Shown: positions 49,281 through 59,414 of the stretch, piece by piece
Numbering within the stretch: the first letter of the stretch is position 1
Layout: every line of letters starts with the position of its first letter
Assembly: GCA_963779685.1 (NCBI GenBank)
Contig: CAVZZG010000001.1
Coordinates: 310,001-374,000 of the forward strand
Reading direction: 5' to 3'
DNA: 64,000 nucleotides
Origin: CAVZZG01 sp963779685
GTDB lineage: Bacteria > Actinomycetota > Thermoleophilia > Gaiellales > F1-60-MAGs149
Translations under genes and position numbers: made by a program
Notes under the pieces: model-generated
The model's database searches: none
What the model saw: only the letters and a program-made list of their open reading frames with translations
Told to the model about the DNA's origin: nothing

Positions 49281-50636
49281 ATGGCGGGCACGAAGACGCG
49301 GACAGCGCTCGTCTCGGTCGCAGCTGCGACGCTCCTGGTCGGGCTGAAGCTCATCACCGGGATCGTCTCCGGCAGCCTGGGCCTGGTGTCGGCGGGCATC
49401 GAGTCGAGCGGCGATGTGCTGGCGGCGATCCTCACGCTCGTCGCGATCCGGGTCGGCGGGCGTCCGGCAGACCTCGACCACCCCTACGGGCATGCGCGGG
49501 CCGAGAACCTGGCTGCGCTCGGCGAGGCCGCCATCCTCTACGGCGGCGCCGTCTTCATCGTCATCCACGCGGTCCAGCAACTGCGGGCGACGATCCCGCC
49601 CGACCTGCAGCCGTCGGCCGCGGTGTTCGCGGTGATCGGGATCGCCATCGTGGTGGACATCTCGCGCACGATCGTCTCCCGCCGCTCGGCGCGCGAACAC
49701 CACAGCGCCGCCCTCCGCTCGAACGCATTCCACTTCGGCGGCGACCTGTTCGGCAGCGTCGCCGTGCTCGTCGGGCTGCTGTTCGTCCGCGCCGGATACC
49801 CCCGCGCCGACGCGGTCGCTGCGCTCTGCGTCGCCGCCGTCATCGTGCTGGCTGCCGGCCGGCTGACGCTGGAGAACGTCCGCTCGATCATGGACCAGGC
49901 GCTGCCCGAGGCGGACGCCATCGTGCGCGGCGCCGTCGACCGGCTCGGCCTCTCCGTGACCGTCGAGCGGGTGCGCACGCGGGAGGTCGGCGGGCAGCAC
50001 TTCGTCGAGGTCGTGGCCTCGGTACCGCCGGCGGCCGCCGTCAGCGAGGCGCACGCGGTCACCGACGCGATGGAGACGGCGATCGAGGAGGCGCTCCCGG
50101 GCAGTGACGTGATCGTCCACGTCGAGCCCGCCACCTCGCAGGCCGACCTCCACGAGGCGGTGCGCGGCGCCGCCCTCTCGGTCGGTTCCGTCCGCGAGGT
50201 GCACAACGTCACGATCGTCGACCTCGGCGACGGCCTGAACGTGTCGCTGCACCTGAAGCTGCCTGCCGATCTGGCCCTGAGCGCCGCGCACGCCGTCGCC
50301 ACGCGGGTCGAGGAGGCCATCCGCGCGGTGGCGCCGCAGGTCGGGCACGTCCAGACGCACCTCGAGCCGCTGGCCGACCCGGTTGCGCTCGCGGGCAGCG
50401 AGGCCGGCGGCTTCCAGGCCGAGGAACAGCGCATCTGGCGGGCCCTGGCCGAGGAGGATCCGCCACCGCGCGAGGTCCGGTTCCTCCGCACCGAGCAGGG
50501 TCTGGTCGTGCACGTCACGCTCGCCGTCGCCGACGGCACGCTGCTGGAAGCGCACGCCCGGGCGAGCGAGTTCGAGGAGCGCATCCGCGCGACGGGCGCG
50601 GCCATACGCGAGGTGGTCGTGCACACCGAACCGTGA
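49281..50636 (+). CDS. Cation diffusion facilitator with three C-terminal dimerisation-type repeats
   Basis: 451 residues. The CDF membrane domain has SAGIESSGDVLAAILTLVAI and HFGGDLFGSVAVLVG (metal-site Asp/His residues), with HPYGHARAENLAAL between. The cytoplasmic part has three similar alpha-beta modules (about residues 205-280, 285-360 and 375-451), each ending in HVEP/HLEP/HTEP, where one is usual. Exports Zn, Fe, Mn or Co. ATG 49281; the earlier in-frame segment belongs to the haem gene region. Confidence 0.88.
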   Translation: MAGTKTRTALVSVAAATLLVGLKLITGIVSGSLGLVSAGIESSGDVLAAILTLVAIRVGGRPADLDHPYGHARAENLAALGEAAILYGGAVFIVIHAVQQLRATIPPDLQPSAAVFAVIGIAIVVDISRTIVSRRSAREHHSAALRSNAFHFGGDLFGSVAVLVGLLFVRAGYPRADAVAALCVAAVIVLAAGRLTLENVRSIMDQALPEADAIVRGAVDRLGLSVTVERVRTREVGGQHFVEVVASVPPAAAVSEAHAVTDAMETAIEEALPGSDVIVHVEPATSQADLHEAVRGAALSVGSVREVHNVTIVDLGDGLNVSLHLKLPADLALSAAHAVATRVEEAIRAVAPQVGHVQTHLEPLADPVALAGSEAGGFQAEEQRIWRALAEEDPPPREVRFLRTEQGLVVHVTLAVADGTLLEAHARASEFEERIRATGAAIREVVVHTEP

Positions 50637-50762
50637 CGCGGCTCCTGATTCGAGGTGGCGATGCACGTCCGGTGGTCGCGGCGCCTCGCTGACAGCCGGC
50701 GGCGTAGGCTGCGCTCACTCGAGGCGCCGCGGCGTTCGAGCAGGATCAGGGTGGCTGGCACA

Positions 50763-51962
50763 GTGCCTCAGGCGATCCGCATCCGGGCCATGTCGAATTC
50801 CGCCGTGGTGAGCACGACCGCGCTCGTGCTCGCGATCTCGGGCACCGGGTATGCAATGGCGACACTGCCGAAGAACAGCGTCGGTGCCGCACAGTTGCGC
50901 AACAATGCGGTGACCGGGTCGAAGGTCAAGGATGGCTCGCTGCATGCCGCCGACTTCGCCGCCGGAACGCTGCTCCGGGGACCACGGGGCGCCGACGGCC
51001 AACCAGGCACGAACGGCACGAATGGGACGGACGGCACGAACGGGACGAATGGCCTGCCCGGCCCCGCGGGGCGTGACGGCAGCCCGGTCACGCTCGCGCC
51101 CAGGGACATCGGGATGCTGCGATGGGATCTCGACCGCAAGACGAACTTCGCGGTCGGCAACCACCCGCAGGCGGTGGCATTCGATGGCCGGCACATCTGG
51201 ATCGCGAACTACACGGATGCGAGCGTGTCGCGTCTCAACATGGACGGCACGTCGGCGGGCGCCGACATCCCGGCCGGTTCCTTCCCGCTCGGCATCGTCT
51301 TCGACGGCGAGACAATCTGGGTCTCCAGCGGTGGGACCGGGCACGTCAAACGGTTCAACCCGGATGGAACGTCGGCGGGTGCGGACGTCGTCGTCGGCGG
51401 CGGGCCGGCCGGCATGGCTTTCGACGGAACTCACCTGTGGATCGCCAACTACGGCGGCTTCGTTTCGCGGCTGAACACGAACGGCACATCGGCGGGCGCC
51501 GACGTGCCGGTGGGAACGACTGCGGTCGCCGTTGCGTTCGACGGCACCCACCTGTGGGTCGCCAACTCGGGCGACGGCACGGTCTCGCGGCTCAACACCG
51601 ACGGGTCTTCCGCCGGAGCCGACATCACGGTCGGCACCAACCCTTCCTCCGTCGCGTTCGACGGCGAGAAGATCTGGGTGGCGAACTCGAATTCGGGCTA
51701 CCTCACCCGCCTGAACCCGAACGGCTCGTCGGCCGGCGCCAACGTGCCCATGGCCAACCCGAACGGCATCGCCTTCGACGGCTCCCGGATCTGGGTGACG
51801 AACTACGGCAGCGGGACGGTGACGCCGGTGAATCTGGACGGCAGCTCCGGTGGGACTGCCAGTCCAGTCGATGGCCCCTTCGCGTACGGGGTTGCCTTCG
51901 ACGGCCGGCACATCTGGGTCACCAACTACAACAGTGCGAGCGTGACGCGGATCCTGCCCTGA
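50763..51962 (+). CDS. Secreted protein with collagen-like linker and seven-bladed beta-propeller
   Basis: About 399 residues. Signal region ALVLAISGTGYAMATLPKNS, then AQLRNNAVTGSKVKDGSLHA (common in Thermoleophilia secreted proteins) and a Gly-X-Y stretch GPRGADGQPGTNGTNGTDGT. Seven repeats of about 39 residues follow, each with AFDGxHIWVAN and RLNxDGTSAGAD patterns (residues about 130-399), forming a YVTN/NHL-like propeller. Start: GTG 50763 gives a basic N-terminus before the hydrophobic segment; ATG 50790 is the alternative. Function probably extracellular binding; not assigned. Confidence 0.8.
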   Translation: MPQAIRIRAMSNSAVVSTTALVLAISGTGYAMATLPKNSVGAAQLRNNAVTGSKVKDGSLHAADFAAGTLLRGPRGADGQPGTNGTNGTDGTNGTNGLPGPAGRDGSPVTLAPRDIGMLRWDLDRKTNFAVGNHPQAVAFDGRHIWIANYTDASVSRLNMDGTSAGADIPAGSFPLGIVFDGETIWVSSGGTGHVKRFNPDGTSAGADVVVGGGPAGMAFDGTHLWIANYGGFVSRLNTNGTSAGADVPVGTTAVAVAFDGTHLWVANSGDGTVSRLNTDGSSAGADITVGTNPSSVAFDGEKIWVANSNSGYLTRLNPNGSSAGANVPMANPNGIAFDGSRIWVTNYGSGTVTPVNLDGSSGGTASPVDGPFAYGVAFDGRHIWVTNYNSASVTRILP

Positions 51963-52010
51963 TCGCGACAGCCTTGCAGCTCGGCGACTGCGCCCGCCGG
52001 GAGGACGTGA

Positions 52011-52214
52011 CTACGGGCGTGGCGGCGTGGTCGCCGTCACGCTCAGGACGCAAACGACGGCGAATGCGATCATCATGGCTCCGGTTGCCAGACGCCAGAA
52101 CGCCCAGTCGTCCTCGTCGCGCACCGTGAAGATCAGCCATCCGCCGCCGACCAGGAGGAGTATCGCGGCAGCTTCGGCGATCGATGGCGCTACGGCGAGT
52201 GCGAGCGGCGGCAT
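52011..52214 (-). CDS. Small two-helix membrane protein, 67 aa
   Basis: MPPLALAVAPSIAEAAAILL begins the first of two helices; the second is ATGAMMIAFAVVCVLSVTAT, with VRDEDDWAFWRL between them. Good third-position GC bias. Convergent with the propeller gene. No family recognised. Confidence 0.55.
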   Translation of the reverse strand: MPPLALAVAPSIAEAAAILLLVGGGWLIFTVRDEDDWAFWRLATGAMMIAFAVVCVLSVTATTPPRP

Positions 52215-52400
52215 TCGCCGCCGAGCTTACCGAAGCGGTCTCCGCTGGTGCCGGCCATCCGTCGACCATGACGCCCGAGGCCGATCGTCCGGGTAGAAGC
52301 GTTCAGTCCACAAGCCGCCGACCCAGCACGGGCGGCAAGGCGCCGCAAGCGCCCGCCTGACCTTCGCGAGATCGGTACAGTTACCGCGCTCGACGGGGAG

Positions 52401-53099
52401 GTGGTCCGGATCGGACGCAATTTCATCAGCGGCGCGGCGGTCGGTGCGGTGGTTGCGACTCTCGTGTGCATCGGCGACGTCGCGCTGGCCGGCAACGGCA
52501 TCGGCTCGGTGCTGCACCTGGGCACGAAGAACACGGTCAACAACACCACGCGGCTGACCGGCAGCTCGTCCAAGCCGCTGCTCGATATCCGGCAGCGCGG
52601 GACGGGCGCTTCGGCACTGCACCTGCACGTGCAACCGGGCGTGCAGCCGCTGGTGGTCAACTCGACCGGCTGGGTGCGGAACCTGAACGCCGACTACCTC
52701 GACGGCATCGACTCGTCCGGCTTCGTGCGGGGATCCGGGCGGCTCGCCACCGAGCGCACGACCGAGGCGCCCGGCGCCGCCGACCGGGGCATCCTGACCG
52801 TGCCGAAGTTCGGCTACGTGATCGCGTCCTGCGGATCCACGCCCGGGTTCCAGGTCTCGTGGAGCAACACCCTTGCCAATGCCGCGGCCGACGTCTGGTT
52901 CACGGACGGCGTCGCTGCGGTGACGTTCGCCACGGTCGCGAAGGGCGACGCCGTGGTGGTTGCCAGCGGCGCGGATCCCCGCGTCGCCCGGATCGAGATC
53001 GCGCTCGGCGACGGCACCATCGCCGACGTCACGGTCGCCGCCCAGGCCGATAGCGGCGGCTGCGTCTTCGAGGCGAGGGCGGAGTTCTCACCGCGGTGA
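52401..53099 (+). CDS. Secreted hypothetical protein, first of two tandem paralogues
   Basis: 232 residues. Signal-type N-terminus (ISGAAVGAVVATLVCIGDVA). Features include LHLGTKNTVNNTTRLTGSSS, WVRNLNADYLDGIDSSGFVR and TERTTEAPGAADRGILTVPK, plus a C-terminal beta domain with two Cys. The YLDGxDSSxF motif is shared with the next gene and recurs in actinobacterial secreted proteins. GTG 52401. Overlaps the paralogue by 4 nt. Confidence 0.7.
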   Translation: MVRIGRNFISGAAVGAVVATLVCIGDVALAGNGIGSVLHLGTKNTVNNTTRLTGSSSKPLLDIRQRGTGASALHLHVQPGVQPLVVNSTGWVRNLNADYLDGIDSSGFVRGSGRLATERTTEAPGAADRGILTVPKFGYVIASCGSTPGFQVSWSNTLANAAADVWFTDGVAAVTFATVAKGDAVVVASGADPRVARIEIALGDGTIADVTVAAQADSGGCVFEARAEFSPR

Positions 53100-53872
53100 G
53101 CCCGAGCACCCGCCGCAACGTCGTCTACGGCGGCCTGATCGGCGCCCTGGTCTCGATCGTCGTGCTGGCGGCCGACGCCGCACTTGCCGGCAGGGGTACC
53201 GGCGCCCCGCTGAACCTCGGCACACGCAACGAGGTCAACCGCCCGACGGTGATCACCGGTCGCTGGATCAGCAGGCTCGTGCAGATCACGCAGTCGGGTA
53301 CGGGGCCGGGCCTCAGCCTCGGCGTGCGACCCGGTGTGCCACCGTTGCTGATCGAGTCGAGCGGCTGGATCAACCACCTGAACCCCGACCTGCTCGATGG
53401 CGTCGACTCGTCCCGCTTCGTGCAGGGCGCCGGCCGGCTGACGAGCGCGCGGACGACCGAGGCGCCCGGTGCCGCGGTGCGCGTCATCCTGGGCGTGCCC
53501 CGGTCGGGATCGGTGGTCGCCTCCTGCGGCGCCACGCCTGGCTACCGGATCTCCTTGAAGAACGACGTCGCCGGCACGCCTGTCGACGTGTGGTATGCGG
53601 ACGGGACATCGCCCGTGGGATTCGCGACGGTCGCCATCGACGGCACCTTGCAGCTGGTCGACGACTCGGCCGACCGCATCGTCAGGATCGAGGTCGCGAC
53701 CCCCGACGGCGCCCTGGCCGACATGACGGTCGCGGCCCACGCCGGTGCGGGCGGCTGCGTCTTCGCGGCTCGGGCGAAGTGGGGCTCACCCGTCGTGTGG
53801 GTTCAGATCCCGGGCCACAGCCAGAACTGCCCGGTCCGCCTGTCACGCACGGGCCGGCGCTGCCTGCCCTAA
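53096..53872 (+). CDS. Secreted hypothetical protein, second tandem paralogue
   Basis: 258 residues; follows the first copy with a GTGA overlap. Same layout: hydrophobic signal (YGGLIGALVSIVVLAADAAL), LNLGTRNEVNRPTVITGRWI, HLNPDLLDGVDSSRFVQGAG, ARTTEAPGAAVRVILGVPRS, C-terminal GGCVFAARAKWG. About 40-50 percent similar to the first copy by eye. The last 25 residues (VWVQIPGHSQNCPVRLS) differ. The stop overlaps the left terminal repeat of the element at 53872. Confidence 0.7.
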   Translation: MSPSTRRNVVYGGLIGALVSIVVLAADAALAGRGTGAPLNLGTRNEVNRPTVITGRWISRLVQITQSGTGPGLSLGVRPGVPPLLIESSGWINHLNPDLLDGVDSSRFVQGAGRLTSARTTEAPGAAVRVILGVPRSGSVVASCGATPGYRISLKNDVAGTPVDVWYADGTSPVGFATVAIDGTLQLVDDSADRIVRIEVATPDGALADMTVAAHAGAGGCVFAARAKWGSPVVWVQIPGHSQNCPVRLSRTGRRCLP

Positions 53873-54128
53873 GAGCTGATTTCAGAATGAGCGGCGCGTT
53901 CGCATGGTCGGGGAGAGTCCTGCGCTGACCACGAACGCCGGAGCCGAGGCTCCGGCAACCGTGATCAGCTTCGGCTCCCCTTCCGCCGCCTCGGAGAGGC
54001 GGCTTCAGGGGCTTCGCGGCAGCGTCGTCCGTCCCTTGGCCTTACGTCCGGCAAGGCCTGCGGAACGCCCGGTCGCTGCCGCTCGCTCCCCGACCCGCGA
54101 CCACGACCCTCATTCTGAAATCAGCTCT
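53872..54128. repeat. 257-bp element with perfect 20-bp terminal inverted repeats
   Basis: Left end 53872-53891 is AGAGCTGATTTCAGAATGAG; the right end 54109-54128 is its exact reverse complement. Inside are three hairpins: 53937-53945/53948-53956 (9 bp), 53985-53992/53996-54003 (8 bp) and 54038-54043/54053-54058 (6 bp). No ORF of quality. The ends are AT-rich against their surroundings. It lies between two converging genes and supplies the stop region of one. A MITE or a structured intergenic repeat are the options. Confidence 0.65.
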
Positions 54129-54144
54129 GAGCGTCGGACGCGGG

Positions 54145-54577
54145 TCAGACCGGGCGGACGTCCAGCCGGACGCACAGCCGAAAGGCCGCGACGAGCGCGT
54201 CGATGTCCGAGTCGCCGAAGCGTGCCCGGCGGACGAGGTCCGGGTCGAATCCGCCGAGGGTCAGGTCGTCGGGCTGGATCCATCCCATCGACCAGGCGGG
54301 GAAGAGCAGCTCCTCCGCGCCGGTGCGCAGGAGCGTCGACATGCCGTGGTGTCGCGGATCGTCCTCGATCCGGGCGACGAGAGCGTCGACCTGCTCGCTT
54401 GTCACCCTCGAGGATCTGGGCGAATCCCTGGTCGTGGTACAGGAGTGCGCCGGTGATGTTGCGGCGGGCATTCGCGTCACGTGCCTGCTCGAGCAGCGCC
54501 GCGAGTTGTGGTCGCGTGAAGGGGGCCCGGGCCGTCGAGACGTAGAGCAGTCGAATCAGATCCGACGGGGGGTTCAC
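54145..54577 (-). pseudogene. BLUF-domain blue-light sensor, one frame break
   Basis: BLUF proteins bind FAD and sense blue light. GTG 54577 begins VNPPSDLIRLLYVSTARAPF (chromophore Tyr), with RRNITGALLYHDQGFAQILE giving the Asn and Gln that contact flavin. The rest (TSEQVDALVARIEDDPRHHG, LLFPAWSMGWIQPDDL) is in another frame; one missing base near 54408 accounts for it, restoring QILEGVTSEQVDAL. All photocycle residues are present, so the organism's gene may be intact. Stand-alone BLUF of about 144 residues. Confidence 0.8.
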
Positions 54578-54655
54578 CGGGCCGATTGTAGCGATCGGCC
54601 CAAGCGGTTGCCGGACGCAGTCGTACCAGCCGACCGCCCTGGTATTGGTTACCCC

Positions 54656-54994
54656 GTGCACGGAGACATGCAGATCCAGCTCCAGCGCACCTCGCAGCAG
54701 CTCTGGCGCGCGGCGGCCGGCCTCGATGGCCTCGCCGAGCTGCCGGCGGCGATCCTGCTGCGGGCGACGGTCGAATCGGCGGCGGACGCGTGCTCGGAGG
54801 CCAGCGACGTCTGGACGCGCGATCCCGTGGCCGCCGTCCGGCACGTCTACGCCGCCCAGCTGCTGCTCCGCACCAACGAGCGCGCGTTCCACGACATCGC
54901 CGCGGCCGCCAGGCACTCCGCGCCGCCGGAGATCGAGCACACCTACCTCGCATCGCGCGAGATCGTCGAGGAGCTGTTCCTCGCGATCTGGTGA
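54656..54994 (+). CDS. Hypothetical helical protein, 112 aa
   Basis: Starts GTG 54656 (or ATG 54668, MQIQLQRTSQQLWRAAAGLD). Highly helical (LPAAILLRATVESAADACSE, AVRHVYAAQLLLRTNERAFH) with good codon bias. No family recognised. Divergent from the BLUF gene with 79 nt between, so a possible BLUF partner, and 39 nt before the cupin-TPR gene. Confidence 0.55.
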   Translation: MHGDMQIQLQRTSQQLWRAAAGLDGLAELPAAILLRATVESAADACSEASDVWTRDPVAAVRHVYAAQLLLRTNERAFHDIAAAARHSAPPEIEHTYLASREIVEELFLAIW

Positions 54995-55033
54995 CGCCGT
55001 GGTCGCGACGCGACGACAACGTCGGGAGGCACC

Positions 55034-55676
55034 GTGAGTCAACCCTACGTGACGACCGGCATCCGCGAGCTCGAGCGCGCGGACGGCTGGTCGCCGATCC
55101 GGCTGCATCTCGGCGTGCAGTCGTTCGGCATCAACGCGTGGACAGCTCGGGAGGCTGGCGGGGTGCTCATCCCCGAGCACGACGAGGAGCCCACCCGGCA
55201 CGAGGAGCTCTACCTCGTCACGGCCGGGCACGCGACCTTCACGGTGGCCGGCGAACAGGTCGATGCGCCCACCGGTACGATCGTCTTCGTCCCGGATCCC
55301 GACGCGGCCCGTGGTGCGGTCGCAGCAGGCGCCCGGCACGACCGTCGTGTCCGTGGGCGCCAGGCCAGGTCACGCGTTCCGCCCCCAGCCGTGGGAGACC
55401 AACCGCGACATCTTCGCCCTGCTCGAAGCCGGCAGGTACGAGGAGGCCAGGTCGGTCATCGGCGAGGCGCTGGAGCGGTATGAGGACGACCACGCGACCC
55501 TGCTCTACAACCTCGCCTGCGCCGACGCGCTCATGGGCGACACGGATGCCGCGATCGAGCATCTGCGCGCTGCCGTCGAGGATCGCCCGTCGCTGGCGGA
55601 TGCCGCCCGCAACGACGCCGACTTCCAGTCGATCCGGGCCGACCCGAGGTTCACCGGCATCGTCGACGCGTCCTGA
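55034..55676 (+). pseudogene. Cupin domain fused to TPR repeats, one frame break
   Basis: The first half is a cupin (VQSFGINAWTAREAGGVLIP, HEELYLVTAGHATFTVAGEQ, TGTIVFVPDPDAARGAV). The second half is in another frame: TTVVSVGARPGHAFRPQPWE, then TPR-like RDIFALLEAGRYEEARSVIG and YNLACADALMGDTDAAIEHL. One extra G at 55328-55329 explains the break; corrected length about 213 residues. Related to the cupin at 29630-30061. A regulatory or substrate-sensing role is possible. Confidence 0.75.
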
Positions 55677-55691
55677 CGACGCGAGCGCTGC

Positions 55692-56231
55692 CTACGCGGT
55701 CGCGACCTGGGCGCGCCGGGCGCGAAGGGCGCCGGCTGCATCGTCGAAGTGGATGTCCGCGAGCGCCGAGCGGCTCGGCCCGCCGAGGCCGTAGCCGGCG
55801 AAGAGACAGTCCGGCACGACGAACCCCCGCGCCAGCAAGGGCAGGTCGTGGATGAGGCGGCGCGCCGGCCGGTCGAGCAGGGCGCAGGCATCCGTCACCG
55901 GCACCAGTCGCGCGAGCTCCGCCAGGGCGACCCGGAGCCGGAGGCCCGTGTCGACGACGGCGGCGGCGACGATCGCGGGGCGGTCGGCGGGAATCCTTCC
56001 CACGGTCTCGGCCTGGGCGCGCTCGGTCGTGCCGTACGGCGACACCCGGATCCCCGCCACCGTCGCGCCGGGCATCCGGGCGGCCAGGTCGGTTGCGAGC
56101 GGTGCGCCCTCCGACAGCAACGCGACCAGGGTGACGGCCGTGCCGTGCCGGGCGGCGATGGCCTCGGCCATCGCCTCGACGCGGTCCAGGATCGCCTCGG
56201 CGCCGATGGCGACCGGACCCGCCTCCCTCAT
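55692..56231 (-). CDS. Phosphoribosyltransferase, hypoxanthine-type
   Basis: 179 residues of the type I PRTase family. PRPP-loop equivalent in IVAAAVVDTGLRLRVALAEL (about residues 88-107) and the HPRT-type C-terminus RGFVVPDCLFAGYGLGGPSR (about 136-155). The usual acidic DD/ED pair of the PRPP motif is reduced to VDTG, so activity or substrate may differ from Hpt. ATG start overlaps the stop of the nuclease gene by 4 nt (ATGA), coupling them. A purine link would fit riboswitch-like repeats upstream. Confidence 0.75.
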   Translation of the reverse strand: MREAGPVAIGAEAILDRVEAMAEAIAARHGTAVTLVALLSEGAPLATDLAARMPGATVAGIRVSPYGTTERAQAETVGRIPADRPAIVAAAVVDTGLRLRVALAELARLVPVTDACALLDRPARRLIHDLPLLARGFVVPDCLFAGYGLGGPSRSALADIHFDDAAGALRARRAQVATA

Positions 56232-56563
56232 GCGACCTCGGTGAGCGAGATGCCGTGGCAGGCCGCGAGCCGCTCCACGTCGCGTCGCGAGAACAGCTGC
56301 ACCCGCACCTCGGGATGACGTTCCCGCAGCCGCTTCAGCTTGCGGTGCTTCCGGGTCACGTGTCGCTGGCGCATGGTGGTCACCTCGAGGTAGCAGTCGA
56401 GGTCGGTGAGGTAGAAGTCGGGCGTGAAGGCCTCGCGGGTACGCCCGTCCTCATCCTCGGCGAGCGTGAACGTGTGCGGCTCGTACTCCCACCTGATGCC
56501 GTAGAAGTCGAGCAGGCGCGCGCACTCCCGCTCGGCTGCGTGCGCGAATCCGGGATCCCTCAC
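56228..56563 (-). CDS. PD-(D/E)xK-like nuclease-fold protein
   Basis: 111 residues from GTG 56563 (MRDPGFAHAAERECARLLDF). Restriction-like core: FTPDFYLTDLDCYLEVTTMR (about 58-77) contains the Asp and the ExT strand, followed by KHRKLKRLRERHPEVRVQLF. The Lys of ExK is replaced by Thr, so catalysis is uncertain. Coupled to the phosphoribosyltransferase. The frame extends upstream into the repeat unit, which mimics coding but is not. Confidence 0.65.
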   Translation of the reverse strand: MRDPGFAHAAERECARLLDFYGIRWEYEPHTFTLAEDEDGRTREAFTPDFYLTDLDCYLEVTTMRQRHVTRKHRKLKRLRERHPEVRVQLFSRRDVERLAACHGISLTEVA

Positions 56564-56610
56564 GTCCCCGGACTCTAGGCCCCGGGTCGGATGGAGCGCC
56601 CCCGGAAAGA

Positions 56611-56960
56611 CGAAGCGCCGAGCTCGGGCCCGTCGCTGGTTCGGCGCCCTGCGTACCCTCGTCCCTTGCGGTCCTCGGATACCCCGGGCGGCGTCCCCTC
56701 GTCGGTTCCGCGCTCGGCGCAAACGGGAATCTAGCGGCGCTGCCGGTAGGCCCGCAAGGTGCTCGCCGGGCGAATCGCCGCAATTTGCGGACTCTTCCGG
56801 GATTTAGCTCCACCAGCGCGATTCGGGCGGTCCAACGCGAGGCGCCGAGCTCGGCTCCCACATGGATTCGGCGCCCTGCGTACCCTCGTCCCTTGCGGTC
56901 CTCGGATACCCCGGGCGGCGTCCCCTTGTCGGTTCCGCGCTCGGCGCAGACGGCAATCTA
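56611..56960 (-). repeat. Two 123-bp direct repeats with associated hairpins
   Basis: Unit 1 (56611-56733) and unit 2 (56838-56960) are nearly identical over about 90 bp and start and end alike. Each is followed on the plus strand, 40-44 nt away, by a palindrome: 56778-56790 and 57001-57019 (CCGCAA-T-TTGCGG and TTCCCGCAA-A-TTGCGGGAA). The period is 227 bp. Long GC-rich self-complementary tracts suggest a folded RNA. On the minus strand the pair precedes the nuclease-PRTase operon by 48 nt. Not matched by eye to a known riboswitch. Confidence 0.6.
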
Positions 56961-57029
56961 GGAGGGCGTGGCGAGGGGCGCAAGTCCCCCAGTTCCGCGA
57001 TTCCCGCAAATTGCGGGAAGGCCGCCGTT

Positions 57030-57302
57030 TCAGTGGGCCGAGGGCGTCCGGATGCGGGGTGTCGCGACGGCGTCGGGCAGGCGGTGGACCCCGTCGGGAT
57101 CGACGACGACCGGTGCCATCCACGACGCGACCGTGCCGTGATCCGGGTGGCGGCTGGCGGCCACGGAGGCCAGGATGTGCGACGCGGCGAGCACCCCGAC
57201 CGGGTTGCCGCGGCGGTCGATGACCAGCAGCACCTCGAGGCCCTCCCGCTCCATGGTGCGGGCGGCCTCGCCGAGGGTTGCAGTTGCGTCGATGCGGATC
57301 AT
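57030..57302 (-). CDS. Small CBS-domain protein, 90 aa
   Basis: MIRIDATATLGEAARTMERE leads into one and a half CBS motifs (EVLLVIDRRGNPVGVLAASH, then SWMAPVVVDPDG). CBS pairs bind adenosine nucleotides and regulate partners; this one looks like a shortened pair. Divergent from typA with 73 nt between. ATG 57302. Function unclear. Confidence 0.65.
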   Translation of the reverse strand: MIRIDATATLGEAARTMEREGLEVLLVIDRRGNPVGVLAASHILASVAASRHPDHGTVASWMAPVVVDPDGVHRLPDAVATPRIRTPSAH

Positions 57303-57375
57303 GGCGGTGGAGTCCCTTACTCACCGTACGCGTCATTGCACGCTTTGCAAGTGGCCGGCGGGTACCCTTCGAAGC

Positions 57376-59214
<1,839 letters not shown>

Positions 59215-59254
59215 CTGCTCTTAACCTAGCCGCAACTTCGCCCGAACCGGGAAG

Positions 59255-59275
59255 AACGTACGGGCGTCGTACGTT
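59255..59275. promoter_or_regulatory. Inverted repeat upstream of the sigma-factor gene
   Basis: AACGTACG (59255-59262) and CGTACGTT (59268-59275) form a perfect 8-bp dyad with a 5-nt spacer, 140 bp before the sigma-factor start. AT-rich CGTACG cores stand out here. It may be an operator for the sigma gene or a weak typA terminator. The rest of the gap shows no gene. Confidence 0.5.
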
Positions 59276-59414
59276 TGAACAGACGGAGCTGCCCGAACGG
59301 TCGGGAGCCCCGTAGCGAGAATCCGACCTGGGGGACGAACCGGATTCGAGCGATTTGCGTATCACGAGCTAGCGGCCAGGAACCCCGCTTGGGTCGCCGA
59401 ATAGGCACAACTAG

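Noticed and set aside
56611..56960. CRISPR array
   Set aside because: Only two long, imperfect repeats and no spacer regularity or cas genes.
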